The notes beneath the pieces are model-generated. The model did not search any database, was not told where the DNA came from, and worked only from the letters and a program-made list of their open reading frames with translations. A DNA stretch of 64,000 nt from Isoetes taiwanensis. Its lineage: Eukaryota > Streptophyta > Lycopodiopsida > Isoetales > Isoetaceae. Shown here piece after piece: positions 43,878 through 55,432 of the stretch (positions within the stretch are counted from its first letter, which is position 1; each line of letters opens with the position of its first letter). The translations under genes and the position numbers were made by a program. Location of the stretch: NCBI GenBank assembly GCA_021234155.1, contig JAJEKV010000034.1, positions 4,273,491-4,337,490 on the forward strand. The letters are read 5' to 3'.

Positions 43878-45443
43878 TGTGACGTCCCCTACTGTCATAC
43901 CTGCGGTGCACTCGTATACAAACAGAGTTCTTCCCCACACCAGCTCCATGCTGATCTGGGGCCCTCCACATATCAACGCACCCGTGAACGAAGTCTCCGA
44001 TGGGGAGAGTGAAGGTGTCATTCTACCCCGCCTCCCTCGTGGCCTACCTAGCTGCGAAGCGTAAACATACATGTCGAAGAGCACATACATCAACATCCCG
44101 CGGACCATCTCGAAGGATGGTCCCCTCATATCTGCATAGACAAAGATCAGCACATCACATAGGGGATCCTACCCAAGGCTCGGACTCAATGGATGACCGA
44201 CGGCTTGGGTCTCCCGTGAGTTCAAGTGCATGTAATTCATGGCAATGGATTTGGTCGGCATAAGAACATGGCATAGGGTTGTCCACTCCATCCGCCCCTC
44301 CCTGCACACTTTGCGCAGTAGGCTGAAAAGTGTTGGGACCTGACCAGAGCCACGGATGCATAGCCAAGGGGCTATTCCCGGGTCTCATCCTCCCAGCCCG
44401 ATGGGGCGGTAGGGATCACTCCTCCTCAGAGATCCGCATGCTAACTCAAGGTGACTAGAGGGCCACCGCCTCATTCGACCAACCCACCGGAAAGTGTACA
44501 CCACTTCACGGGTGTCGAGCCCATGCCTTACCCGCACTCAAGGTGGTAAGCCATTAGACCTAGTCACAATGATCCCCTTAGGGTTTTACACACCGGGGGA
44601 TCGCTCAAGAGTCGGGACATGAACCTCCTTTTTAGCCATCTGCCCCCTTCACCCACAACCCGGTGTGGCTCTTGTACACACAAAGAATCTACAGTGTGCT
44701 AGAGAGGCTACTCTAGGAGCATCAACTACAAGCTTTAGGGCCTCTACCCCCTTCCCAATACAAGGAGTTCACGTAAATACATCATCCAAATATATCACGT
44801 AAGAACTAAAGAACTAGATCCAATCATAGAGTTAGGTTCTTTAGTTAGTGTCCCAGATCTAAGATCTAGATAACTACTATGGGCAATTTAATAGTCTAAA
44901 CCTACCGATTCTATGACTAGAAGACGGTTTAAGCTATTAAATTGACCAAATACCCTGATCCTTGAGTGGCTCCTCCCCGACCTGAAGTTCAACCATCCTC
45001 GCTGAGCTGATCGAATTCGTGGAAACCGATGGCGCAATTCGGCTTGGGCAAATGCCTGAGGCGGTTTTGGCTCCGGGCAGCCAAAACCGAGCTCTAAAAC
45101 CCTAAGGACGAAAACTAGCAAGCTAGGGTTTTCCTACCCTAAATAGACATGGGGGTTTAGGCTAGGGTTTCCAATTACCCAATTTGGCATGTGGGATAAT
45201 TGGAAAGGCCCCACTTGCCTTTAGTGGCTAGGTGGCAAAATATGCCAACATGGAAAGGTGTGCCCTCATTAATGTGCACATGTGCACATTAATAATATAT
45301 GAACACTCCTAGTAAGTTGCCCCCTAGGGCTACTTACCCCCTATCCGCTATGCATACACGCCAATCGGGGTGGCGCGGTAACGCGGACGTGGCGGGCAGT
45401 AAATGTACGCCCCGGGCCGTATCTAATCGGGCCGAACGCCACA
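43878..45443 (-). repeat. 3' LTR of retroelement B
   Basis: 1,566 bp. Plus-strand edge TGTGACGTCCCCTACTG and inner edge ...GAACGCCACA. Identical to the 5' LTR over long AT-rich blocks (for example 44,776-44,950 and 45,080-45,210) and clearly different in short GC-rich patches. Confidence 0.93.
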
Positions 45444-45457
45444 TTCTCCCCACCTTG
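45444..45457 (-). promoter_or_regulatory. polypurine tract of retroelement B
   Basis: Minus strand CAAGGTGGGGAGAA lies directly before the 3' LTR. It is the expected plus-strand DNA primer. Confidence 0.8.
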
Positions 45458-46292
45458 AAATGATGTTTCCCAGCAAAGATCGCGGGTCTCCCCACCTTGG
45501 GATCTTCCTAACCCGCAACCCTCGCAATCAACGTGATGCCTACAATATAATCTTTATACATTTATCATGATTACTCTAAGGTAATTATTTTTAGAACATT
45601 ATTACGTCATTATATTATGAAATACTTATCAATTCATAACACCATTAACAAGTTATTCACTATGTTAAGTTAGACAAAATTTCAGCATTTCATATCTATA
45701 ATTACTGTCCGAGGTACTCTTCATTCCTTGCAACACATTCCAACAAAACTTGTGTTGCAAGTCTTAAATAGGCTCGACCTCCTTGCCCTCCCGGCCTCAC
45801 GGCTGCAGTCGACACCACGTTAGTACCGCTTTAATTGTTTAATAAATTTTGGTTATATGGTGACCACCCCACCTATCTACATGAATGCATGGCTAATCTC
45901 CCTAGGAAGAGGATGAATCTTCCATAATGGCCGTGGAGACAAATATATGCCTATATGCCACTCATGCCTACACCTCTAGTTGCCCAAATAGGAGGATATC
46001 CTTCTCGTGGGGGGAAGGATGGATTCCTCCTATCAAAGCATATATGGGGCTAAAGGTGCTTTCCCTATCAATGCATTCCTTAATGACCTCTTTTTCTCTC
46101 GAGGCCGCCTCCTTCCGGTGGGGACGTAAGTAGACTTTCTAATCTACCTTCCACTTTCGCCCAAAAACGCGGTCATGCCTACATTGACATTACACCACGC
46201 CCTAGAGATCACCGTAGTGGTCTCATCATCTGAATAACAGCGATGCACCCATACCAAGCATAGGTTGCATCGTAGATTAATCTATACAAGAA
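45458..46292. other. non-coding 3' region of retroelement B
   Basis: Between the chromodomain stop and the polypurine tract. No gene is seen on either strand; the plus frame at 45,927-46,133 has no recognisable similarity. Confidence 0.6.
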
Positions 46293-46634
46293 TTAACCCA
46301 CGCAAAATCGACATGCCCGAGCCGATTTCTTCTGAGATGACCTTGCCGTCCCCATTGCTCCATAAACCGTGGGTACCGCTTTTACTAAATCTTTCTTAAG
46401 TACCCACGTGGCGTCTTCCACTGGTAAGTGTTTCCACTTGACCAAATACTGGAGGAATTCGGACCTCCTTGTCTTCTTAAAAGCTCTATCAAGAATCATT
46501 TCTGGAACTATTTCCAGCTGCTCCTCCGTCATTTCCAACAACGTTGGAGTGTCCAAAACTTCGTCTGGATTTGGAGTATGCTTCTTCAACAAACTCACGT
46601 GGAAGACCTTATGAATCTTTAGGTGTGCTGGCAA
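46293..46634 (-). CDS. integrase C terminus with chromodomain (retroelement B)
   Basis: LKIHKVFHVSLLKKHTPNP is the usual block after the integrase core, found in nearly all plant Ty3 elements. After a spacer, ILDRAFKKTRRSEFLQYLVK then WKHLPVEDATWVLKKDL is a chromodomain of about 45 residues with the aromatic residues Y, W and W in place. Chromodomains bind methylated histone tails and direct integration to heterochromatin. Here the domain shares an element with an H3-like frame. Confidence 0.88.
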   Translation of the reverse strand: MPAHLKIHKVFHVSLLKKHTPNPDEVLDTPTLLEMTEEQLEIVPEMILDRAFKKTRRSEFLQYLVKWKHLPVEDATWVLKKDLVKAVPTVYGAMGTARSSQKKSARACRFCVG

Positions 46635-47560
46635 TTCTAACTTGTAGGATTGATTACCTACTCTCTTGATTATTCTGAAGGGTCCAGCCCACCTTGGAGC
46701 AAGCTTCTTGCAATTGCCAATCCCGAAGCCACCGCTTCACCTTTATCTTGAGCCATACATCATCTCCAACTTTGAACTCTCTTACCGCTTCGATGCTTAT
46801 CTACATGCTCTTTTTGTCGACTTCTTGTCGCTAGCGTATACCCTCGAACCTCTTCCACGAAGCCGCTGTGATATCGCCAACATCTGGCAAGTAAACTTCT
46901 ACTTTTGACACGGGGTTGTGCCAAGTGTCCGAGTTAGGCAATCGATAGCCATAATTGATCATAAATGGCGCACATTTGGGACGATTCCCGCTTGGTGCTA
47001 TTGTATGCAAACTCCACCAAGTGAATAAATTCTTCCCACATACTTTGCTTATTCCGACATATAGTTTCAGCATGTCTTCTAAGATCCTGCTGGTCCGCTT
47101 CCGTCTGCCATCCGTCTCGAGGATGATACTGCCGTGCTCATGGATAGCTTGGTCTCAATTGTCGCGAAAGAGGTCTTGCCAAAAGGCACTCATGAACTTC
47201 GGATCTCAATGGGAGATAATCTCCCTTGGCATGCCATGAAGCCCAAAGATCTCTTTGGTGAAGAGCTTTGTTTGTATCCATAGTCGATTCTGGTCCCGCA
47301 AGGCACAAAATGTGCCATCTTTGACAACTTGTCGACCACTACCATCAAGGCATCCTTGCCTCTCGCCGTTCTTGGGAGTCCCGTGGATGAAATCCATGCC
47401 GATTACCTCCCACTTAGCATTTGGCACCGCTAATGGCTCTAATGCCCCCGAATTCGGCATCGCTCCGCCTTCGTCACGGCATAGCCGACATTCCTTGATG
47501 TAGCGAAGCTATTTGCTTCTTCATTCCCCGCAATAATAGCCGCCGCTGCACTTTGAAATA
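46635..47560 (-). pseudogene. integrase core of retroelement B, fragmented
   Basis: [18 protein letters not shown] (about 47,420-47,360) is the start of the catalytic core with the first Asp. [10 protein letters not shown] near 47,210 is the usual block containing the second Asp (IVSDRD), here cut by a frame change. CAPFMINYGYRLP (about 46,975) is a widely shared downstream block. Frames change at least five times. Confidence 0.78.
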
Positions 47561-49300
47561 TGTTTTCATGAATCCCGCATGGCCAGCTATTGGGCGCTGT
47601 CGCGTGTCATGGAGGATCAACTTCCTTACACCGATGATTCTGCACGCACAACTTGTTCTTATGGTATAACAGTTGCCTTCCTTCTTATAATGCTTGAAGG
47701 CCTCCCGCTTTTATCTGTTCTAGCCTCCTTAGAGAGGCTTGCCCATACTTCCCTGAAATCCACATCCGCTGGCAAGGACTCTTCAATCCTCTTACCAAAG
47801 TCGCCGAGAGCGCCGAAATTAAGTTACCAATGCACTCTAGTTGTCGGGGGATGCCTTGAAAGCGATCTGCTACCACATTGAGTTTCCCGGCTTGTAGACT
47901 ATATCAAAGTCGTATTCCTCGAGGAACTCCATCCATCTCCGGCTGCCTCAGATTGAGGTGTGGTTGCGTGAATACATATTGGAGGCTCGATGGCCTGTAT
48001 CCAATTGGAACTTCCTTCCCAAGAGGTAGTGCCTCCATATTCTTAACGCATACGACAACCGCAAGCAATTCCTGATCGTGTTGTTGGGTAGCCGCCTCTG
48101 GCGCTCATCTTCCGGAATCATACGCTACCACACGCTCTTCTTGCATAAGCACCGCACACCGTAGCTATCTTTACTCGCATCCGCTGCTACAAGCTTATCT
48201 TTCTCCGGTCCCGAGGTTAAGATCGGGCTGTTGTTAAAGCTTCCTTCAACAATTCAAATCCCTTTTGGGCTTTCTTGTGCCAATGCTCTACCCAATCTTT
48301 CACCTTCTCTCGCCCTCGTCCAGTCCGTTAATCCGGCTGCTATCTTAGCAAAGTTCTTCACGAACTTCTGTAGTACCGCTAGGCCGAGAAAACTTCTCGA
48401 CCTGCGGCACATTCTTCGGCGCCCGCCACCTAATCAACGCTTCAATCTTGGCGGGTCCGCCGAGATGCCTTCGCCGAGATCACATGACCAAGGTATTCCA
48501 CCTTCTCTGCATGCGGCGGCACTTCGACAACTTGGCGTATAACCGTGCCTCCTCAACTTCTCTAGCACCCTTCTCAAGTGTTGCACGTGCTCTTCAAGGG
48601 ATCTGCTATACACCAAAATGTCATCAAAGAAAACAATCACAAAGGTGTCCAGAACTCCTCGAAGATATCGCTCATGAGCCTCATGAACGCTAAGGGGGGC
48701 ATTTGATAAGCCCGAAAGGCATCACTTTGGAACTCATAATGCCCATACCAAGCCCCTGCGCGCTTGTGGATATCCTCCTCCTTATCCGTGACCGATGATA
48801 ACCTGACCTTAAGTCGATTTTGGAGAAGATCTTTGCTCCTTGAAGCCGGATCCATCAAGTCGCCTCGATCTTGGAAGCGCATACTTGTTCTTAATGGTGT
48901 GCTTATTCAACTGCCTATAGTCTATGCACATTCTCAAAGATCCATCCTTCTTCTTGACAAAAAGAATGGGCGCCCAAACGGGCGAGACACTAGGTCTAAT
49001 GAAACCTAGGTCGAAAGCAGCCCTCCGCAAATCGCTTTTTAGCTCAGGCAACTCCTGCGTTGTCATTCTATATGGAGCCTTGCTTGTCGGTTTTGTTCGG
49101 GTTCGAGTGCTATCTCGCACTCGACTCCCTATAAGGAGGGAGCTGCTTGATCTCATCCGAAAGAGATCGTGGAACTCCGTGATCAACTTAGCTATTTGCC
49201 TCCGGCAACTTGCCGAGCATCTTGTCTTCTTTGCTTCCTTCCACCCGCTCACTAATCTCAAGCTTGAAGATGTATGCTACCCGCTCACTCTTGATGCACT
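47561..49300 (-). pseudogene. reverse transcriptase and RNase H of retroelement B, fragmented
   Basis: Clear RT motifs on minus: [20 protein letters not shown] then [20 protein letters not shown] (49,020-48,890), FSKIDLR and SGYH in a shifted frame (about 48,820), FVIVFFDDILVYSRSLEEHV (48,645-48,585; catalytic FDDI with the two Asp) and LRRVLEKLRRHGYTP. Downstream to about 47.6 kb only weak RNase H similarity remains. Small insertions and deletions break the frame repeatedly, so no long protein can be made. Confidence 0.85.
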
Positions 49301-49760
49301 TGAACAGCCGCTTAGAAGACATACACCGCATGATGGGGACAACTTCTTTACCCGTTATCTCAATGATCTTGCCGTCGGGTGTTGGGAAGGTCACCTTCCG
49401 CTTCCACAATCAATAATGGCCCCTCGCTGGTCCAAGGTACTCCATACCTATTATCAAGTCATATTTGCCGATGCTCATTACCTCCGCCCCCATCCGGATC
49501 TTAATCCCCGCAAGTCGATGTCAAAGTTGATTCTTTTACCCGCCGCCCGCCGCCATTGCCCACTTGCTAAGACAACGGGCCTTGGCTTTGACTTTAATGG
49601 TTTCAACTTCAACATTTGAACCATTCTCGAGATGCAAAGTTATGGCTACTTCCCCCTATCTATTAGGACTATAAATGACTTGGCCTTGGCCTTTCCCATC
49701 GTGGAAATTACTTTATACCGCTCTCTCGCTTGCTCAGATCTATTGCGGCAAGGATATGAC
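49301..49760 (-). pseudogene. aspartic protease end and linker of retroelement B
   Basis: DLIIGMEYL near 49,460 is the conserved C-terminal protease block (DxIlGMDWL in relatives). After a shift VTFPTPDGKIIEITGKEVVP follows, the usual link to reverse transcriptase. The catalytic DTG is not found in a readable frame. Confidence 0.6.
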
Positions 49761-52165
49761 ACTCACCACAGAATGTAGTCGCGGGCCTCCTGGCCGTTGT
49801 CGTCGACGCAGTGTCCCAATCTCCCAACTCGCTGTAGGCCGCACTCATGACATATGGGCGCTTCTCGCCCTATGGCCCGGCTGGAAACACCAAGCAAAGC
49901 CGCTTTTCTATGCACTCCCTCTCTCTTTTCCTTGGGCATGGCTGCCGAAGGATCGCCCGCTTTGGAGTAGTTTGACCCTTCTGTTTGTCTTTGAAGGACA
50001 CCCGCTTCTTCTCCTAACGTTTCCCTTGATTGCCACTATATGGGGCTCTAGCTGGTCCCGGGTGGGTCGTTCTCGGGCTAAAAAAATCACTCTTTGCCTT
50101 GCCTTTATCTTGGTAATATCTTGTTGCCTCTGCCGCTATTTCGAGGTCCCATCCCCTTGCAAGCTTATTGCCTTGGACTCAGCTTCGATGCGCTTCTAGG
50201 GTTTATTGCCCTTACAAAACTTATTGGATCTCCTCATTCGGACCTTCAATGTAGCTTTCCTTTGCATGCTTCTCACCTAACTTTGGCACATACAGCCTTA
50301 GCCTCATAAATTCCTCTCGTGTATTTACATCGACTTGTTGCCTTGCTTTTAACTGTAGAGAACCTATTTGATCATCTTGGACTTGTGCTCTCTTGGAACG
50401 TAATGGCTTTGAAGGCTTTAGCAAACTTCTTGAACACCGCAAGCATCCCCGCTTAAGCCATGAGCCTTGGCATAGCCCTTTCCACCAAATGCGTCTTTGC
50501 TCCCTTCGTGTTCGGCTGTTGCCACCCCCGCCTTTATCCTTATCCTTCATACCATAGGCATTGCCAGATTCGCCATCTCGTCAAAGCCAAGCCTCTGCTT
50601 CCATGCTCGACGCCGTTCTCGCCGAGAATTGCTCGAGCTTCCTGGCCTTCCAAACATTTCCCAATGCAGAGTCTACTTTCTTCTGGTAGTCGAGGTTCTT
50701 GTGTCCTTTTGTCGTCCCTCCGGGTGGTTCCCTTCGCCTTTCGCCCCTTTCGGACTTGGTTCTGCTCTTCTTCTTCCTCGAATCGGAGTCCGAATCTGAG
50801 CTTGAGTCCCGAGGAGTCCGAGCTGGGGACCTTCCTCTTTGCTCCTCTTCTTGTCTCTACCGTTCTCCGAAGTGATGCTTGCGGCAGTTGGCGTTACCAC
50901 CAAACAACCTCGCTCACCTGCAGCGCGCTAGCAAAGCCTTTATCCGCTTTCGAGGTCCGTCCTCATTTATGATATTTCTTCTTCGGGGTCATTTGTCCAA
51001 ATTCTTCGCGAGGTTTCTTGTCGGGCGTGGCCTGGCGGGCTCTGTTCCCCTCAGAAGTTCCCTCGCAGCTTGTCGCTTCTCCTGCGCCGAGCCTCTAGCT
51101 TTGCATACACAAGTGGTTCATATCTACATGGTTAGTTTTCCTTGCTTTCTTGCATTATTTATGTTTGTTGGCATGGTTGAGGGGACACAAAATGTATCAA
51201 CAAAACATTTATAGTGCAAGAGAATGTTATATTTATATTTTATATTACACTAATACAAGAACTTGCAACTACTGCTAATCACTTCTGTTGATGCCGGTAA
51301 GATGGATTATCCTCCAAGAACTTTTTCACTTGGGCTGTTCCCACTGAATGGCCCAAGTTCCTATGACATTGGTGGAGATCCACCTCGTAATGCTCTTGCT
51401 AAATCTTCTATTCTCATGTGGGAGGTATAAGCCGCCATCACCGAACGATCTTACCGCCTCTTTAAGGTATGGCGGTCGAAGACGCCGAGTGCTACCGCTC
51501 TTTTCACCGTGATTGCATACTTTCGGTGTTAAGGGGTAACCGTGCATGCCCCGCTTAGAATCGGAGAGTGCAATCGCCAGGCGATACTCCTTCCTCGCCT
51601 CACGGGGGTGAATTTGCGGTGGATAACCGCTTATTCTTCCATCCATCGCCAATGGCGAGTAATAGCGTAATGACACATGCGTTGAGATGGGTCCTCGCTA
51701 CTCGATTATCCAGCCTTGATTAATGCGCTTCAAATCATCAACCTCCACCGGTGAGCTCCCTCCCCGTAGTCATTGATCTTTGTTGAAGCCCTCCCGAGGT
51801 CGAATTAAGCTGTCCCTATCCCGGGAGGTGCTTTGCGACGAAGCTTGCCGTTAGGATGTTTGAGGTCGCATAACGATCCCCATCTGCTCCTCGAGAGCAA
51901 GGAACTCTTCCTCCGTCGGTAGCTTGTTCTCGGCCTTATGCGCCTCCATGATCCGCCTGATGTTCTTTGTAGGCTTGGATGCCTGAGGTAAACTCTCCCG
52001 TAAGTGTCGGCTTCCCTTACTTGGAGGGGAAGTCGACTTCCTCGGACGATGAAGTCGTCAAAGTCTGTTCTTCGGAGTTGGTGCAGCAACTCTTCAGTCG
52101 GTATTCCCTTTCCCCTCGCACTCCGAGGTTTTGAATGTCGCCGGGAGTAGAAACTCCTCACCTTC
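49761..52165 (-). pseudogene. gag of retroelement B, heavily broken
   Basis: Only islands are readable, for example EEFMRLRLYVPKLGEKHAKE then YIEGPNEEIQ (about 50,330-50,225), similar to the gag at 0.5-0.7 kb, and arginine/serine-rich stretches. The N-terminal frame may begin near 52,161. Plus-strand frames in this interval are antisense artefacts. Confidence 0.6.
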
Positions 52166-53113
52166 GACGATAATGGGAGCCGGGCTTGTGATGCCTAACT
52201 TGGGGGGTGGCGCGACTCACGAAGTCCCACGGCTTCTTCGAGTCTTGCCACTCCGCTCTGCTTGTCGCTGCTCCTCTGCTGGTCGAAGCTCAACATCGTC
52301 TTCCTCCTCCTCGGATTCCTGTTCATCCGAAGTCTTCTTCCTTCCCTTCCCGCTCCCTGCTCATACTTGCGTGAGGAGCCGGATTGTTCTCTTTGCACGG
52401 CTAATGGATCCACGCCCATGGGGGAATAGAGGTTTCCCCACAATGTTCTCGCGACGGGTGAGAAAAGATTGCCGTGGCGTTGTTGAAAAGAAGTACTTTA
52501 GTCCCCGCTGACGCTAGGACCATTGGCTCAATTGGTCGCGCTTTGTTTGTGAGGTATTTGGCGATGTTCGACATCGCCTAATCGCCGCCCGCAGTGGACT
52601 GTCTAGGAACAAAATATCCTATACAAGGGGAGTTGCACTAGCGGTTACCCTAGCTTGAAACTTCGGCCGGACTCTACTATAAGTCGGGTCGCAAGGTTGC
52701 TTGGGCGCCTACCTCCTTCCCGAAGATCTCGAAGATTTGGTCGACGCCGGCCTCAAGGCATGAGCGCCCGGCGGCGTGCACCATCTCCGGAAATCGGTTG
52801 CCATTGATTAATTGCGTAAGAGGGTAACAAACGGTTGCAAGAGCTCGGGGAGTTAGGAAATCGGCTAGAAGGGCGAGCAGATTTGCGGTGGTGCTATGTG
52901 AGAAGTGACGGGTCTATTTATAGAAAAGGGGAAACCCTAATTTTTTGGATGACTTGGAAATTTCCTAGGATTGGGTAATTCTAACTTATCCGAGGTCAAA
53001 ATAGGAGTTTGAGGACTATAGGAGATGCTTGAACAAGGCTAGGTTACCTAAAAGATGCTATGCAAGAGGTTGAAGGTGACTTTGACAAGTCCTCGGTGAA
53101 GAATTGGTAAGAG
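52166..53113. other. region between gag and hairpins of retroelement B
   Basis: No coding sequence is recognised. It is presumably leader or spacer sequence of the element. Confidence 0.5.
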
Positions 53114-53179
53114 GTCTCACGCGCCTTACCGCTTCAATCCTAACTTTTGTTTTTATGACGAGGGCGCGAAATGTGAGAC
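53114..53179. repeat. hairpin of retroelement B, inner of the gag-side pair
   Basis: Edges GTCTCACGCGCC and GGCGCGAAATGTGAGAC, with core CAATCCTAACTTTTGTTTTT. Counterpart of the HP1-HP4 set in retroelement A. Confidence 0.8.
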
Positions 53180-53307
53180 ATCAGTCCCATTTCGATTAAA
53201 GGTGTCCAATTTGGGTAAACTAATGGTGTAAAGGGGTGATGGGCTCATCAAATTAGGCAGAATCGACCCCTTATTTGGTCAATTTGGAGCTGTTTTGGTC
53301 AAGTTTG

Positions 53308-53371
53308 GTCTCACGACTTGCGCCTCGCTTCAATCCTAACTTTTGTTTTATGACGAGGCGAGCTGTGAGAC
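53308..53371. repeat. hairpin of retroelement B, next to the H3-like frame
   Basis: Edges GTCTCACGACTTGCGCCTCG and CGAGGCGAGCTGTGAGAC. It lies 194 bp from its neighbour. Confidence 0.82.
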
Positions 53372-53502
53372 ATCATGTCTCTCGGCTCCCAAATGTCCTA
53401 TTTCACTGAAATAAAAGCTAAAACTTATTAATTTGCTCTAATTACTCAAGTTTATGTCATCAAGGTACACAAAATTGCTCTATATTACAAAATTTTAATT
53501 AT

Positions 53503-54560
53503 TTACAACAAAGTTTCTATATGCTTCTCCCAATCGCGGGTCGCAAGACTCATGTCTTGTCGCATTAAGGTTACCCGCTTGGCGGATAGTGCAGGCCGTT
53601 GAATCTTCAAAATGTTGCACTATCTTTGCCTCAGCCCCTCTTTGCATTGCCGCCAGCCTGCCCGTGACTCTAAAGTCTGTTCTATAGGCACGCATAACTT
53701 CACGCACCAACCGAAGCGAAGGGGGCCGCGGGGGATTAGGGGAGACCGAAGCTCTTGTTGGAGTGTCTAATCTCCCTTAACGGCTCTTCTCTCCACCTCC
53801 TTCCTATCCGCTTTCTTCCCGGGTGGCTGCTTGGGAACTTGGGCTTCGTGGTGGCGTACCTTAGGTTTCTTTGCCGTTGGTCGCCCTCCCTCGATGAACT
53901 TAACCCCTGTTTTCCTCATAATATTTGTTATAGGCCTCCCATTTCTTCATGTAGGCCTCGTGCTCTCTCATCTTCCTCTCATAAATCTTCACCCCTATCG
54001 GTGGCGTGAGGCTTCGGGCGGTCGGTGGTTGCTTCTTTCTATCCCATCTTGGTATTGGGGGGCTTCGCACTTGGTCTTGGTGGGGTTGCTTTCAGTCTTG
54101 CTTTTGCTTTCCGGTACTTCACCTTTCGCGCTGGGTGCTTGGAAGAGCTTCCACTGCCGGCGTTAGGGTTGAAGTCTTCATCCCGGAGTCAGTTTGTCGG
54201 TTTGGGGTTCGTCGTTGTTGCGGCTCCTTAATGATAATATTTGGGTTTGGCCTCTTCCCTCGTGAGGCGGTCCTTCCGTTCTCCTTATGCAGGCCCGAAC
54301 TTCCCTTCTTTTTTCTTCTTTTCTTCTGGCGCCTTTTGTTCCTCTTCCTCCCTTTTCCTCTTTTGTCTTCCCTTCTCTTACCAGGCTCGTACTTCTGATG
54401 AATCTTCTAAGATGCGCTACCTCCGTGGCTCGGACACTGTCACTCGGCATCATCTGCTTTCGAGGATTTCCGTGGAGTCGCGTCACGATAGTGCACTTGT
54501 TCACTGCTCTTTGGATCTCCATCTATTTCTTCCATTACACCTCCCCTCGTCTCTTCGTCC
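53503..54560 (-). pseudogene. charged protein with a C-terminal histone H3 fold (retroelement B)
   Basis: Homologue of the frame at 36.87-37.75 kb. N-terminal side has Lys/Glu/Arg-rich pieces (54.5-54.2 kb) and KIYERKMREHEAYMKKWEAY then NKYYEENR (about 53,985-53,905), matching KKWEAYNSYYQ of copy A. The H3 fold follows in pieces: PLREIRHSNKSFG (alpha-N, about 53,785), LVREVMRAYRTDFRVTGRL (alpha 1 and loop 1), AKIVQHFEDSTACTI (alpha 2 end), then after a one-base shift KRVTLMRQDMSLATRDWEKH and a stop at 53,503. RVTLMRQ again resembles CENH3 rather than canonical H3 RVTIMPK. The C terminus differs from copy A. Several small indels break the frame. Confidence 0.8.
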
Positions 54561-54974
54561 ATGGGTTGGGTGATGTGGCCTCGTCCTCCTCCACTGGCGG
54601 TTGAAGACATCGATCAAATCGGAGGTGTCTTCCTCTTCGTCCAGAAGGGCGACCCCTCTTCGCGAGCCTCTCCGAAGCATCTTCGAATGATCTACGCCTC
54701 GGTGGCTTTGGTGGTTTCGCACGGCGGCAGCTTCCTTCGATCCCGTTTGGTTCGGGCCATGTTTTACTGATCGTCAATCGGATAAAAGCTACCAAAGATC
54801 GCCTAAGTTGGGAAGAGCGGATTTCTAGGGCTTGGACGAAAAAAAAATGAGGGGGTTCTATATCTATTTATAGCTTGGGGAATTTTAGGTCAAAACTCAA
54901 GTTGCTCTGCTTAACATGCTAAGGCACCAATTTATCTAAAACTTATACTTATTTCAGACTTTTTCTACCCATTG

Positions 54975-55038
54975 GTCTCCACGTACTTTGCCTCGTTCCA
55001 ATACTAATGTTTAGTTTTGCGACCGGTAAAAATGAGAT
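54975..55038. repeat. hairpin of retroelement B, LTR-side pair
   Basis: Edges GGTCTCCACGTACTTTGCCT and ATGAGAT, more eroded than its partners. It lies 186 bp from the next hairpin. Confidence 0.65.
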
Positions 55039-55160
55039 CTCATACATTTCTAGGGTTTTAGGTAATTAAAACATGCTATTCTAACTAATTCCTACCTTAG
55101 AATTAGCCTTACCACATTATTTATCTCAAATTCATCATGTTTTGGTGTTCTTGGCTCGAT

Positions 55161-55228
55161 GTCTCATAGCTTGCCCTCGCTTCAAAACAAAAAGTTAGTT
55201 TTCTTGACGAGGCGCGAAATGTGGAGAC
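55161..55228. repeat. hairpin of retroelement B, nearest the 5' LTR
   Basis: Edges GTCTCATAGCTTGCCCTCGC and GAGGCGCGAAATGTGGAGAC. Same position relative to the primer site as HP1 in retroelement A. Confidence 0.78.
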
Positions 55229-55418
55229 CCACCTCACTTGGAAAATTTTGGCTCGTTCTTTTTAATCTTGTTAAATTCCAATTCACTTAATTGTTACTAG
55301 CTTAGCATAACTACAAAGGTGAGAAAAATTTTTCCCACTTTTCGAGGCTTGAGGATCCTATCAAGTTAGTACTACATCGAACATGGTCGCTGCTTTGCTC
55401 TTGGTCTCCAAGAACATT

Positions 55419-55429
55419 GCTCGATACCA
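55419..55429 (-). promoter_or_regulatory. degraded primer-binding site of retroelement B
   Basis: Minus-strand TGGTATCGAGC is TGGTATCAGAGC lacking one base, followed by AATGTTCTTGG as in retroelement A. Confidence 0.82.
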
Positions 55430-55432
55430 CCG

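Noticed and set aside
48924-49619. 231-residue plus-strand open frame
   Set aside because: It lies antisense to the reverse-transcriptase and protease remains of retroelement B and has no family similarity.
50460-50972. Plus-strand frame of 170 residues
   Set aside because: Antisense to gag of retroelement B, with no recognisable motif.
53831-54604. Plus-strand frames rich in Phe, Leu and Ser that look membrane-bound
   Set aside because: They are the reverse complement of the Lys/Glu-rich region of the H3-like frame; the hydrophobicity is an artefact of that composition.
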